Source: Pirellula sp. (GTDB lineage: Bacteria > Planctomycetota > Planctomycetia > Pirellulales > Pirellulaceae). From it: a stretch of 33,510 nucleotides of DNA. Position numbers and translations under genes: made by a program. Below are positions 6,281 through 15,747 of the stretch, in pieces. The stretch is from NCBI GenBank assembly GCA_021736575.1, contig JAIPFP010000041.1, positions 1 through 33,510 of the forward strand, in the 5' to 3' direction. How positions within the stretch are numbered: the stretch's first letter is position 1; each line of letters opens with the position of its first letter. Under the pieces are notes generated by a model. The model had not been told where the DNA came from. It searched no databases and was given only the letters and a program-made list of their open reading frames with translations.

Positions 6281-8272
6281 TCAGGGGTTTTTTCGGCTCC
6301 CGCGCTTAGATGAGGCGCGCTTAGTTGACGTTCGGTTGGCTGCTGACGCCTTCGTTTGATCGCTCGGACGCAGGCGCTCACCCGGCATCTTAATGATCAA
6401 AATTCTTCGAGGTTCTTGTTCGTTAGTTCTCTGAACATCAACAGTCTTGAAAAGATCACGAAGGTGCAGAGATGTCCCTTGACGATCAGTTTGATCAAGA
6501 ACGATAAGAAACCCTAATCTTGCGCTCGTATTCTGATACTCGCATGTTTGAGAAGAGTAGGCCTGCTCAAGCGAGGAGAAGGAGCAGTCGCGCTCCTCAC
6601 GTTTGACTTCAATAACTAAGTGTTCCGCTCGCAATTGAACGAATACATCCGCACGCCCGCCCCCAATATCTGAAACCTCGATCTCAGTACCAAGAAGAAA
6701 TGGCCGCAGTTGATTCAGTAAATCTGCTTGCAATGACGATTCATGTGCTTTCGTTCCATCAGCAGCGCGGAATAGGTAGGAAACGTTTGACTCGTGTCCA
6801 ACCGTCATTTCAAGTCGGCTACTGACAAACGACGTCAACCACAAGATCAAAGTATTGAATAGCCTCTGAACAACTGTAGACCTTTGATAATCGGGATGCG
6901 ACTCTATTGCGGCAATCTGTTCATTTAAGACTGCTAGTTGAGCCTCGGTGAGCGTCTCCAAGAACACACCAAACGCACTTTGCATCACACGTGCAAGTCT
7001 CTCGCCTCGGTCAGGTTGCGGCATCAAATTAGCAACAACATTGATGATCATATCCCTCCGTGAACTAGAACATAACACACGACGGGTAACCTGAGCGGGC
7101 TTTGCCGAACCCACCTTTCCTAACAGCTCTTCTGCACTATCAGAAAGGTCGGAGCTTGCATTCCTTTGGAGCCACGTGCGCAACAAAGTTGCGAACGCTG
7201 GCTGCTCAGCGATGCAGGAAACAATCTTCGGTTGTACTAAACGCTCAATCGCACCTTCCTTATCCATCCTGAGGATTGCGCGACTCGCTTGAAAAATGGG
7301 CAATAAGTGAAGTTCAATCATCGACGCTGGTTCGTACCAAGCGGGCGAAACCAATCCATCATCTAGTCTTTGAAGATTCTCCGCTAACTGGGTCCATTGA
7401 ACGACTTCTAGTGACCTGGCTCCCAGCCATGGCGGATCGCAAGTACTACGATGATAAAGCCTTAACTCCAATGTTCTGCGTCGGATTTCGTCTGATAGAG
7501 TGTTGTTAGGGTCATCAAGCTTGCACTCATAGAAGTCCAAGAGGGTTTGTAAACAAACGTCAAAAAGCTTTGCATCTGGTCGGCTATTCCCAAATTTCAT
7601 TGACTTTCTGAACCAGCCGCATGCTTCAACGATGTTCTCAATTGCTTCCTTACAATCAATACATCGTAGGAATTTCACCATGTGTGCAATCCCTAACTCG
7701 AAGGAAGCTTCGTCGGCTGCTTCTGAATGTCCCGAAAGATCATAAAGTCGTTTCAGTAGTGAATCATCAAACCAATATGTGTTTGCAATTCCCACGATCT
7801 TTGCGTACCAGCGAGAAGGTGCGGTCGATGAGCTCCAGTCTAAGTCAAGTAACGCGGCGATAAAAGCATATCGCAGCGACGGCTCTCGCAGCGCAATACG
7901 TAGGGCACCGTCAAGAACTCCAGAGCGCCCGACCGGTCCCAAACTCTCGGTATTTATCTGGTCGATATAGACACGAAAGAGCAAATGCTGGAGGCCGTCG
8001 GAAATGCACGGATCAATCGCGTTGACGCAACCACGTAGCGCAATTCCATTTGTGCAGGACGCAACTAGGGATAGGATAATCTCGTTATGAGAATGATCCT
8101 CAACAACAGCAAGCGCCTGAACTATCTCAGGCAATACAGGAGAATTTGCTAAACGGAAAACTCCTTCCTTGATCGATTGGAAACCACCAATACTTTCAAC
8201 GCTGATGACTTCGCCGTTCTCCAAGAGTGAAACGACTCGCTTCTCGACGGAGTGAAGTTCCTGATTTACCAA
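6281..8272 (-). CDS. ABC-3C-associated protein with C-terminal PD-(D/E)XK nuclease
   Basis: 663 residues. The first 480 are an alpha-helical repeat-like scaffold with no motif that I recognise. A PD-(D/E)XK domain follows: E511, D542 in GGGRADVFV, E555 and K557 in LVIEVKRE, Q570 in SLEQAYSSQ. The last 30 residues are a basic Ser/Lys/Arg tail that could bind nucleic acid. The start is TTG at 8272, overlapping the ATPase stop in TTGGTAA, so translation is coupled. As the last gene after an ATPase and a middle component it fits the effector slot of ABC-three-component systems, in which the ATPase is thought to license a nuclease or other toxin. The nuclease call is firm; the system assignment is inference. 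Confidence 0.8.
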   Translation of the reverse strand: MVNQELHSVEKRVVSLLENGEVISVESIGGFQSIKEGVFRLANSPVLPEIVQALAVVEDHSHNEIILSLVASCTNGIALRGCVNAIDPCISDGLQHLLFRVYIDQINTESLGPVGRSGVLDGALRIALREPSLRYAFIAALLDLDWSSSTAPSRWYAKIVGIANTYWFDDSLLKRLYDLSGHSEAADEASFELGIAHMVKFLRCIDCKEAIENIVEACGWFRKSMKFGNSRPDAKLFDVCLQTLLDFYECKLDDPNNTLSDEIRRRTLELRLYHRSTCDPPWLGARSLEVVQWTQLAENLQRLDDGLVSPAWYEPASMIELHLLPIFQASRAILRMDKEGAIERLVQPKIVSCIAEQPAFATLLRTWLQRNASSDLSDSAEELLGKVGSAKPAQVTRRVLCSSSRRDMIINVVANLMPQPDRGERLARVMQSAFGVFLETLTEAQLAVLNEQIAAIESHPDYQRSTVVQRLFNTLILWLTSFVSSRLEMTVGHESNVSYLFRAADGTKAHESSLQADLLNQLRPFLLGTEIEVSDIGGGRADVFVQLRAEHLVIEVKREERDCSFSSLEQAYSSQTCEYQNTSARLGFLIVLDQTDRQGTSLHLRDLFKTVDVQRTNEQEPRRILIIKMPGERLRPSDQTKASAANRTSTKRASSKRGSRKNP

Positions 8273-10218
8273 AGGTAATCATCTCCCGTCGCGCGGCGTG
8301 TATGTCCGTCCTTAACGCAATCCAGGATTACTTCAGAGGCGATTGAAGCGATAAACACCTGAAGCTGCTCATGTTCGAGAGCTACTTCCTGCAATCCAGC
8401 CATCAGTTGAGCTAGATCCGTGGCTGTCACCTCTTGAGCCGCCGGTGAGTCAATCACAAGTAGCCCAGGATACCTCCCAACGCCCAACTGTGTGCCCACG
8501 CTGATCATTGCGAGGACAGTAGCAACCTTTAGCCTTAGCTTCTCGCCCGCTGTTACTTTACTGTACGACGTTTGCTCATCACCCTTTGATAGTATCAGAG
8601 ATAGATTTCCGCGCAGCGTTGCAGATGTAAGATTAATCATCCCAAATCGGTTTGCATATTTGACGATTGCCTGAGAGACCTTCGTTAAAATGTCTTCTTG
8701 CACGGCTTTCACTCGCGACTCCGTTTCGACAAGAGCTGCTTCCAACACCACAAGATCGATTTGCTTCTCCATGTTTTCGGGAATTGACTTACCAGCTTCT
8801 TCAATGCGGGCTTCCAACACAGCAATTTCTTTTGCAAGCTCATTCCGTTTCGACGGTTTTTCAAATTTCTTTGCTTCGTTTAGAAGTGTCGCCTCCAGTT
8901 CAGCAAGTGACTCCTGTTGCCTCAATTGTTGCTCCTCAAGTGACTTGAGTTGCGACGCCGACTTGGACTTTGCCTGCTTGGATGCTTCTAAGCGATGACG
9001 TAAATTCCGCTCGATTTCTGCAGCATCGACGTCGCCGTGAATCGCCTCGCCGCATAAAGAGCAAGCGTTACTAGTGCTCTCCAGCTCCTTCTTCGATTTT
9101 GAAATAGAGTGCTCACATCGGGGACAACATGACGGCTCGAGGGCTCGAAACACTCCATCAGCGGCTGTGGCATCAACGTGATTTTGGAGATCGCGTCGAT
9201 CTTCCAGAAGAGTGTTATTCGCTGCCTCGAATGCTGAATTTGCCTCAATTATCTCGCGATCGAGTTTACGCAAAATCGACCGATCTTCGTTTAGCTTCGT
9301 TGTCAGGTCACTAATCCGATTGGTTGCAATGGCGATTGTTGGTAGTTTATCCCACTCCTGTTTCTTCGAATCCAGCTCGGTATTCAGCGTCTTGATACGA
9401 TCATTGACGGACTCTAAAGCGTCATTTTGTAGGCGGGTTCTCGCTAATTCTTTGCGATTCAGCTCTGCAATTACGGCCTTTATCGAAGACAGCGTAGAAA
9501 CCCAGGGAACGCCGAGATACATTTGCGTCAGCCGTATTGGGAGCCCTGATTCAGGCGGCAGTTCACCCACGAGAACTTTATAATCAGTGCCGATAAACAG
9601 TACGCTGCTCAGAACCTGCCAACCATGCTGCACGATCTTTCCACCAGCTTCACCGAGCGAGCGATGTACAGGAAGTGTTTCCATGCGAAACTCGTGCATG
9701 AAGAAGTTGGACATCACGTCTTCGAATTCGTCTTCGTTGCCAAACGAGTTGACAGTACGTCGATTTCCTGTCTTGCTGTATCTACTTAGCCGCCCTTCGA
9801 TACCGCTTCCTGAGCTAACTTCAATTTCGAATGAGGTCTCCTCTAAATCGAATCCCAGTCTTACCTGTTTGATCCATGACCTTACGTCCGCTTGAAGGTT
9901 GTCTGCCGGTCGTCCTCGCAACATCCAACGAATCACCTCTAGGACGGTTGACTTACCTCGAAGGTTCTTGTCAGAGAGTATTGCCCAGAAACCAGAGCTG
10001 AGTTCTTCCCATCGAAACTCAAAAGGTAATGGTGATTCGTCACTTCCTTTATCGCCAGAAAAGAAGATCGACCGGATTAACAGCCTCTTCGGAGCCGGAA
10101 CCACAGGGGAAGGTTGGATCTGGTACGAAGATAGAATTTGTTCAACACTTTCAGCATCTTGCTGAACTTGCTCAGCAATCGATTCCAGCCATTTGCGATT
10201 CTCCAATTTCGGTTTCAT
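8266..10218 (-). CDS. SMC/Rad50-like ABC ATPase with zinc hook (ABC-3C ATPase)
   Basis: 650 residues. Walker A, SDKNLRGKST, is at about 82-91 and lacks the usual second glycine of GxxGxGKS. Coiled coil runs about 250-355 and 395-515, interrupted by a zinc hook with C365/C368 and C386/C389. The ABC signature region is KVTAGEKLRLKV (about 554-565) and Walker B is GLLVIDSP (585-592). This is the SMC/Rad50 layout, at the short length typical of ATPases in ABC-three-component conflict systems. It probably dimerises by head and hook and senses or binds DNA. The ATG has AAGGG upstream, one base after the middle-component stop; it overlaps the nuclease gene downstream by 7 bases. A RecN/AbiEii-type ATPase is the alternative. 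Confidence 0.85.
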   Translation of the reverse strand: MKPKLENRKWLESIAEQVQQDAESVEQILSSYQIQPSPVVPAPKRLLIRSIFFSGDKGSDESPLPFEFRWEELSSGFWAILSDKNLRGKSTVLEVIRWMLRGRPADNLQADVRSWIKQVRLGFDLEETSFEIEVSSGSGIEGRLSRYSKTGNRRTVNSFGNEDEFEDVMSNFFMHEFRMETLPVHRSLGEAGGKIVQHGWQVLSSVLFIGTDYKVLVGELPPESGLPIRLTQMYLGVPWVSTLSSIKAVIAELNRKELARTRLQNDALESVNDRIKTLNTELDSKKQEWDKLPTIAIATNRISDLTTKLNEDRSILRKLDREIIEANSAFEAANNTLLEDRRDLQNHVDATAADGVFRALEPSCCPRCEHSISKSKKELESTSNACSLCGEAIHGDVDAAEIERNLRHRLEASKQAKSKSASQLKSLEEQQLRQQESLAELEATLLNEAKKFEKPSKRNELAKEIAVLEARIEEAGKSIPENMEKQIDLVVLEAALVETESRVKAVQEDILTKVSQAIVKYANRFGMINLTSATLRGNLSLILSKGDEQTSYSKVTAGEKLRLKVATVLAMISVGTQLGVGRYPGLLVIDSPAAQEVTATDLAQLMAGLQEVALEHEQLQVFIASIASEVILDCVKDGHTRRATGDDYLW

Positions 10219-10219
10219 G

Positions 10220-10864
10220 TTATGCCCTTGTGGTGCTCGGCTTACGTCGATCTAGCAGTCGACTTCGGACATCTTCTGCTATTGATGGTATAGTTGCTCC
10301 GAGCTTCGTGCTCGCATATTCGATTCTCTCGTATTGTCGTTGCTTCAGTTCGTTTCCATTCCGTCCGTTTGCGATTTGAGACACCAATGCTGATCGTTCG
10401 CGGTACCATTTGAGAACTGGTGCTTGCTTTTCAATTCCCTGGCACGTCTGAATAGCCTTGGGCATGACAAGATAGTCGGTCTCTAGCACGCGATCGACTG
10501 TTCTCCGTCCTCCAATTCGAATCATTTCTCGTGAACAAAGTATCGCTAAAGCATCATCTAGCTTCTCGTAAGCTCCAAACCGCCACCGAATCATAGGAAT
10601 GCGTCTAAGGTCAGGTTCATCATCAATAAAGATTTGGGCCGCGATATCTAGTAGGTGGTTGTCACCGGTTTTGTCAAAAAGCTCAATCAACTCGTCAGCA
10701 AGATAGTCGGGGTAACGCATCCAGAAGTCGAATGCGCAAAGACGCGTGTTACCTTGAAAGAGCAGGCTCTCACCAGCTGGAGACGCGGGGACAGACTTTT
10801 GCCCTCCCGCAACCAACAAAAACAGCAATCTCACAGCATCAAGGTAAAACGAATGGTGGTTCAT
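10220..10864 (-). CDS. Probable ABC-three-component middle component
   Basis: 214 residues, helical. The N-terminal half has a hydrophobic helix (DAVRLLFLLVAGG) followed by CAFDFWMRYPDYL, which resembles the LDFLLRYP signature I associate with middle components of ABC-3C systems. The centre, RRIPMIRWRFGAYEKLDDAL then GGRRTVDRVLETDYLVMP, looks like a winged helix. The gene is placed directly before the ATPase (one-base gap), exactly where this adaptor is expected. It starts 61 bases after res, the largest gap in the operon, so an internal promoter is possible. Assignment rests on this local resemblance and gene order; a profile comparison would settle it. Confidence 0.65.
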   Translation of the reverse strand: MNHHSFYLDAVRLLFLLVAGGQKSVPASPAGESLLFQGNTRLCAFDFWMRYPDYLADELIELFDKTGDNHLLDIAAQIFIDDEPDLRRIPMIRWRFGAYEKLDDALAILCSREMIRIGGRRTVDRVLETDYLVMPKAIQTCQGIEKQAPVLKWYRERSALVSQIANGRNGNELKQRQYERIEYASTKLGATIPSIAEDVRSRLLDRRKPSTTRA

Positions 10865-10925
10865 GTGTTTGGGCTCTTCAGTTTTACATAGTCAAAGCTA
10901 TAGGCATGCCTGCGAAAATGAGCAG

Positions 10926-13610
10926 TCAATTCTTCAGGGTGTTCTTTAGCTTCTCCCAATCGCCCTCAACAATCCACGCGAAGCGATAGCCATCGGGGCT
11001 CCGTTGCGCCCAAAGCTCGCCAATATCGCGTTTGTGCTGCTCATCGGGGTTGGATGCCAGTTTCGCATTCTTGTACTCGACGATTACCATGGTTCCATCG
11101 AGTAATTCGACGATGAAGTCAGGAAAGAATTTGCCGGGCGATTTCGGCAACCAGAATCCACCGTGGGATTCGTGATCTAGATTTCGGAGCCAACGTTTTA
11201 CGTTTACATGCGCATCGATGATCGTAGCAGTCTCTAACTCTTTCTTGTTCATGTCGCCGATTAGGTCAAAGGCATGCTTCTTGAACTTGTGGCCGCCTGA
11301 GTACTCGCGTGTTGGGTTGTAGCGAAACTCCTCCACATGAATGGCGAAATCCCTATCCGTCGTGATCGAATCCGGATCGTCTTTGATCAACATCTCAGTT
11401 GCCTTGCGTAACTGCACGCGACCGTGATCGGAGATTTTGACACGAATTACTTCAGCTAACTCGTGGCGTCGTCGGACCAACATCGATAGCGGAATGCCTC
11501 GCTTCTGGACTAACGCCTGGATGACGCGCAAGAGCCAAGGTTGGCTGAAACGAAGAGGCAGTCCCTGCAGCGAATCGCCGCGATGGATTTCGCGATCAAT
11601 CCAGCGAACAAGGTTTACTTCTGACCAATCATCGTCTTCGCGAATCAGCTCAAGCTGACGGAGCCGCACTTCGTTACCAACTCGCGAAACCAGTCCAGCT
11701 TCATTTCCGCCACGAGATTCAATATCGATGGTGGCAGAGTTACCGATCTTGATATCGGATGCGAACTCACTTTCTGGGATGGAAACGTCGCACTTATTGA
11801 GATCCCATTCAAATTGGTCGAGCTCTATCGGCTCAAGCAATCGTCGGCGGTCATCTGTCTTTACGCTCAAACGTGGGACAATAAATGGTACTGCGAATTG
11901 ACCTGGCAGCTTGGGTGTTATCCCTGCAGGCTTCTCCAGTTCCCAATAATCATCGATCGCCTTTTTATCTTGTTCGGTGCTAACTGCGTTCTGAAGCTGG
12001 TGAAGTTCCGTAGGTGTAGGCAAATCCTCAAGTACCAACGTGCTCGACTCAGGTTCCCATCGAATCTTATTGGCCAAGGTCGGTGTTAATTTGTCCGTTG
12101 CTGGAGGAGCTGTCATTGGGATGCGGCTAAAGCCGAGTCCCTGTTGAGCAGCATTCACCTTAACTCGCAATGCGTCCGCCGCGGAGCGCTCGTCGAATCC
12201 ACAGGTCTCAACCATCCGATCGCGAAGTTGCATTGCAGTCTGTACGACATTGTCGCTCAATACAAACGCATAGGCACGATCGAGGGCCGGAACATTCGTT
12301 GGACAAGCGTTAGGCATCCGCAGAATTCGACCGATCAACTGTTCGACGGCTGTTGCGGTGGCCGTGTTTCCAATCGAACCTAACACATACGCCCAAGGGC
12401 AGTCCCATCCTTCGCGCAGCTTGTCTACCGTGATGATGTAACGAATGGGGCACTGCAACGCCATCAGATCAGTGTCACCGATCTCATCGATACTACCTGT
12501 GCAAATCTTTACGTCGGCTTCAGGCACTTCGAGTTTCTCAATCAAGGCCTTCTTTACAGCCTCAACCGTGTGCATCTCTTTGGTTTTAGAGTTTGGCTGG
12601 GCTTGAATTAGTGCGATCGGACGAATGGGCTGGACGCCGTTATCCCGATGTTCAAGATCAGCGAGAAATTCAAGTTCCTCACGGCGATGCTTGGTAGCAG
12701 CGAGGACTTCGAGCCAGTCCGAACGATTCTCAAGCTCAACAGGCAGTTTGATCATGCCTTCATTCTTTAGAGCCAGGGCGCTGACACTGTGTAGAACGTT
12801 GCTCGCATACTTTGGATTCGTGCGATGCGATGGATCGTGGATTTGCTCGGGAGTAGCAGTTAGCTCAAGTACAAACGACGGTCCGAATCGCATCAACGAT
12901 TCGAAGGAAACTGGCGTTCGAGCGTTGTGTGCCTCGTCCATCACCACAATAGGCTGTCGAACTCTAAGCGCATTCGCCAACGACAGTTGTATTAGGCCAG
13001 ACTCATCCCTTTGTAAGTCTTGAACCACAGCCGCTGGTAAATTCTCCAGTGGCTCCTTCATGTAACCGTTATCTCGGTAGATGCGACGAGTTGTTTCCAA
13101 CTCTTCGCCGCTGCGATCATCGCGAATTCTGTAGGATTGAATCGTCGTCACAATTACGATGGCAGGACCACCAGGACGGACAAACTGCGGACGAGTCAGC
13201 GCTTCCTCAAGCGTCATCACTTCAATCGCCGCTCCCAACTCCTCCTCAATCGCAGCACGGTAAGGGTGGTTGGGGTTCTTCAGACCGCGAAGCGTTTGGT
13301 CGCGAATGGTTGTGCTAGGAGTGATCCACAGAACGGCAGGTCGGTCGGTTGCAAGCAAACTTCTGCCAATCACGCCTACAGCATGAGCGGCAAGTAGTGT
13401 CTTTCCGCCACCAGTCGGAATTCGCAAACAAACATAAGGGACACCACCGAACCCCGGCGTCGATAGGTAGTCTCGCTCGGTGAACTCTGCAAACGCATCA
13501 TGCTCAGGGCGATGAACGCCAAGCAGAGATTTCTCGCGCACAACAGCTGAATAGTTGCGAAGAATCGAGAGAGATTCAGTCTGGTATTGTTTGAGGGCCA
13601 ATCGCCGCAT
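10926..13610 (-). CDS. res: Type III restriction enzyme Res subunit (helicase-nuclease)
   Basis: 894 residues. An SF2 helicase motor is clear: Walker A PTGGGKT at 65-71, DEAH at 225-228, motif III-like LTATP in the next block, and motif VI QLIGRILRMP. The C terminus ends in a PD-(D/E)XK endonuclease, with P830-D831 in KFFPDFIVE and E845-Y846-K847 in VIVEYKNAK. Length is close to that of known Type III Res proteins. Res hydrolyses ATP to communicate between recognition sites and cuts unmodified DNA together with Mod. The start follows AGGAG that overlaps the Mod stop codon, so the two are coupled. All catalytic residues that can be judged are present, so the enzyme looks intact. Confidence 0.92.
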   Translation of the reverse strand: MRRLALKQYQTESLSILRNYSAVVREKSLLGVHRPEHDAFAEFTERDYLSTPGFGGVPYVCLRIPTGGGKTLLAAHAVGVIGRSLLATDRPAVLWITPSTTIRDQTLRGLKNPNHPYRAAIEEELGAAIEVMTLEEALTRPQFVRPGGPAIVIVTTIQSYRIRDDRSGEELETTRRIYRDNGYMKEPLENLPAAVVQDLQRDESGLIQLSLANALRVRQPIVVMDEAHNARTPVSFESLMRFGPSFVLELTATPEQIHDPSHRTNPKYASNVLHSVSALALKNEGMIKLPVELENRSDWLEVLAATKHRREELEFLADLEHRDNGVQPIRPIALIQAQPNSKTKEMHTVEAVKKALIEKLEVPEADVKICTGSIDEIGDTDLMALQCPIRYIITVDKLREGWDCPWAYVLGSIGNTATATAVEQLIGRILRMPNACPTNVPALDRAYAFVLSDNVVQTAMQLRDRMVETCGFDERSAADALRVKVNAAQQGLGFSRIPMTAPPATDKLTPTLANKIRWEPESSTLVLEDLPTPTELHQLQNAVSTEQDKKAIDDYWELEKPAGITPKLPGQFAVPFIVPRLSVKTDDRRRLLEPIELDQFEWDLNKCDVSIPESEFASDIKIGNSATIDIESRGGNEAGLVSRVGNEVRLRQLELIREDDDWSEVNLVRWIDREIHRGDSLQGLPLRFSQPWLLRVIQALVQKRGIPLSMLVRRRHELAEVIRVKISDHGRVQLRKATEMLIKDDPDSITTDRDFAIHVEEFRYNPTREYSGGHKFKKHAFDLIGDMNKKELETATIIDAHVNVKRWLRNLDHESHGGFWLPKSPGKFFPDFIVELLDGTMVIVEYKNAKLASNPDEQHKRDIGELWAQRSPDGYRFAWIVEGDWEKLKNTLKN

Positions 13611-13621
13611 CGGCAGTTCTC

Positions 13622-15244
13622 CTAGCTTTCACGCAATGAATAGGGGATTTGCCGAAAGACGATGTTCTCTCGAGCTAGAGTTGTTTCGCTCAGTCGAGTC
13701 GCTTCACCGAAGATGACCCGGCTGCCTTTACCCTCTGGGTGCGCAGGCAATCCAGCCAAAACACTGTTGGTCAAAACATTGCCTCCAGCAGGTCGACGAT
13801 CGCCCAACACGCCGTTGTAAAGTAAGTAGATTGCTCGTCCGTGATGGACGCCGAGCAATGGGCAATCCTTCTTCGGGCGTTTCTGTACTGGCACGCCTGT
13901 TTCCAACAAATACACATAGCGAGCTAAGTCGGTGAAGGGAACTTCGCCATTGATGTCACCAAACTCATCGAGCAACGTGCGACCGAGTTTGCAGTAACGG
14001 AATCCTGAGCCAAGGCCTTCAACTGATTTATCCGATCCGCCAACATAGCCTTCACATGCTCGCTGAATTCTCTGCCTAGTCACACGCTCGGAAACTTCAG
14101 GCAATACTTCTACCAAGACACATTTCCGCGTTCCCCCGTCTGCTTTATTTGCCGCAAGCACAGCTTGCCCCGTCGTTCCACTTCCAGCAAAGGTATCGAA
14201 GATTATCGAATCCTTGTCACTTCCGATGTCAAGGATTCGACGAATCAACCGCGTAGGTTTTGGCGTAATAAAAACGCTCGCCGAATCTTCAAAATCACAG
14301 ATTGAAACCAGTTCCTTCTTCGCCTCTTGAGTGTTGCCTACGTCGGTGAGTAGCCAAAGAGTTTCTGGAACGATTCCATCTTTGACATCGGTAAGAAACC
14401 GTTTAATACGCGGCACGTTATTTCCATCTTTGCCCCACCATATTCTGTTATCCGCATTGAGCCGGTCAAATTCTTTCTGAGAGAATCGCCAATAGGTTCC
14501 CTTAGGAGGACCTGCGATAACTCGACCAGAAGGACTGGTAATTGGATAAGTTCCTTCGCTGTAATAGTTGCGAGCAGAACAATCGCCTGAACTCCATGGC
14601 CCGCGTGAATCGTTGTCAGGGTTTTTGTATCTTTGCTTCTGATCGTCGCTTCGTGGTACTAGGTTTGGACGCCATAAGTCTGCATTCTGCGCATAGACCA
14701 AAATGTAATCATGACTCTCGGATAAGTGACGAGCGGAATTCTTCGGTGAAAACATCTTCTGCCAAATTACCGCAGCAATAAAATTGGCAACGCCGAAAAT
14801 TTCGTCACACACATATCTCAAATGCGCAACGGCATTGTCATCGATCGAGATAAAGATTGCTCCATCGCTCCGCAAGAATTCTCTTAGCAATGCGAGCCGC
14901 GGATACATCATGCACAACCACTTGTCATGACGGCACAAGTCTTCCGCTTCCTTGCCAACGACCTGTCCAAGCCATTTTTTGATTCGCGGATCGTTAACGT
15001 TGTCGTTGTACACCCAGTTTTCGTTGCCAGTGTTATATGGTGGGTCGATGTAGATACACTTCACTTGTCCTCGGTAACGAGGCAATAGGGCCTTCAGCGC
15101 TTCGAGGTTGTCACCCTCAACGAGTAAGTTTTCAGCATCTGGGTCTCCAAACGAAAGCTTAGGATCGCATTCCAGCAACCTCGTAGGGATATGCCGATGA
15201 TGATCAACGACAGCTTCTTTGCCGATCCAGTTGAGTGTTGGCAT
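13622..15244 (-). CDS. mod: Type III-like DNA adenine methyltransferase Mod
   Basis: 540 residues. Motif IV DPPY at 67-70 (YIDPPYNTG) precedes the AdoMet-binding motif I, FAGSG at 352-356, the beta-class order of N6-adenine or N4-cytosine methyltransferases; DPPY with a Res partner points to N6-adenine. The segment between about 160 and 300, including GPPKGTYWRF, is the likely target-recognition region, and a C-terminal extension of about 150 residues follows. It is shorter than classical Mod (about 640 residues). It would modify the host at the site cut by Res and is required for cleavage in Type III systems. First gene of the five-gene defence operon, with AGGGAA before the ATG; the XRE regulator is divergent 122 bases away. 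Confidence 0.92.
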   Translation of the reverse strand: MPTLNWIGKEAVVDHHRHIPTRLLECDPKLSFGDPDAENLLVEGDNLEALKALLPRYRGQVKCIYIDPPYNTGNENWVYNDNVNDPRIKKWLGQVVGKEAEDLCRHDKWLCMMYPRLALLREFLRSDGAIFISIDDNAVAHLRYVCDEIFGVANFIAAVIWQKMFSPKNSARHLSESHDYILVYAQNADLWRPNLVPRSDDQKQRYKNPDNDSRGPWSSGDCSARNYYSEGTYPITSPSGRVIAGPPKGTYWRFSQKEFDRLNADNRIWWGKDGNNVPRIKRFLTDVKDGIVPETLWLLTDVGNTQEAKKELVSICDFEDSASVFITPKPTRLIRRILDIGSDKDSIIFDTFAGSGTTGQAVLAANKADGGTRKCVLVEVLPEVSERVTRQRIQRACEGYVGGSDKSVEGLGSGFRYCKLGRTLLDEFGDINGEVPFTDLARYVYLLETGVPVQKRPKKDCPLLGVHHGRAIYLLYNGVLGDRRPAGGNVLTNSVLAGLPAHPEGKGSRVIFGEATRLSETTLARENIVFRQIPYSLRES

Positions 15245-15366
15245 CCATGTTCCCTGTTGGTTTTCAAATCAAAATCTTGCCCTGCCAGCTACTAGCCAGT
15301 GAGAACGATCTCGGGTATGTTGACTAGAGAGTGCAACAATTTACCGCTTTTGGGCACTGAGAACAA
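15245..15366. promoter_or_regulatory. Divergent promoter region between mod and the XRE gene
   Basis: 122 bases separate the two start codons, so both promoters must lie here. TTGACT at about 15320 could be a plus-strand -35, but I cannot place a good -10. The XRE protein is the obvious candidate repressor; no clear dyad operator is visible. Confidence 0.5.
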
Positions 15367-15699
15367 GTGGCGAACAAAATGACGCTTGGACAGAGATTGC
15401 GAGAGCTTCGAAAAGCAAAGCGGCTCTCGTTGCGTGAACTAGCTTCCCGCGTGGACGTCGGCTTCACGTACCTTTCGAAAATCGAAAACCACAAGCTCGA
15501 AGATGGCCACAGTCCATCGGAAAAGCTGCTTCATCTGCTGGCCGTCGAACTTGGCGGAGACGAAGAGGAATTGCTCTTGCTGGCCGAGAAGGTCCCCGAA
15601 CCCATCCGTCGCCGCGTTATTGCCCGTCCCGACGCTTTCCGACGCCTCGCAGAACTCTCGGATCGAAAGTTGGATCGGGTTCTTGCAAGCTTGGACTGA
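15367..15699 (+). CDS. XRE-family helix-turn-helix regulator
   Basis: 110 residues. The HTH_3/XRE domain spans about 8-65: LRELRKAKRLSLRELASRV, then GFTYLSKIENH, then a fourth helix. The C-terminal 40 residues (VIARPDAFRRLAELSDRKLD) resemble the tail of regulators that control plasmid or restriction-system genes. The frame opens with GTG at 15367; ATG at 15379 (MTLGQRL) is an equally good start since neither has a strong ribosome site. Divergent from mod and 48 bases upstream of a PIN-domain gene, it probably times expression of the methyltransferase and nuclease genes like a controller protein. It could also be the antitoxin-like regulator of the PIN gene. Confidence 0.85.
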   Translation: MANKMTLGQRLRELRKAKRLSLRELASRVDVGFTYLSKIENHKLEDGHSPSEKLLHLLAVELGGDEEELLLLAEKVPEPIRRRVIARPDAFRRLAELSDRKLDRVLASLD

Positions 15700-15747
15700 G
15701 CCGCCAATCGCCAGCTGGTTGAACTCTAATCAAGGAAGAACATTGAC

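Noticed and set aside
6023-6313. 96-residue plus-strand frame
   Set aside because: It spans the large inverted repeat, has no ribosome site and shows no recognisable composition.
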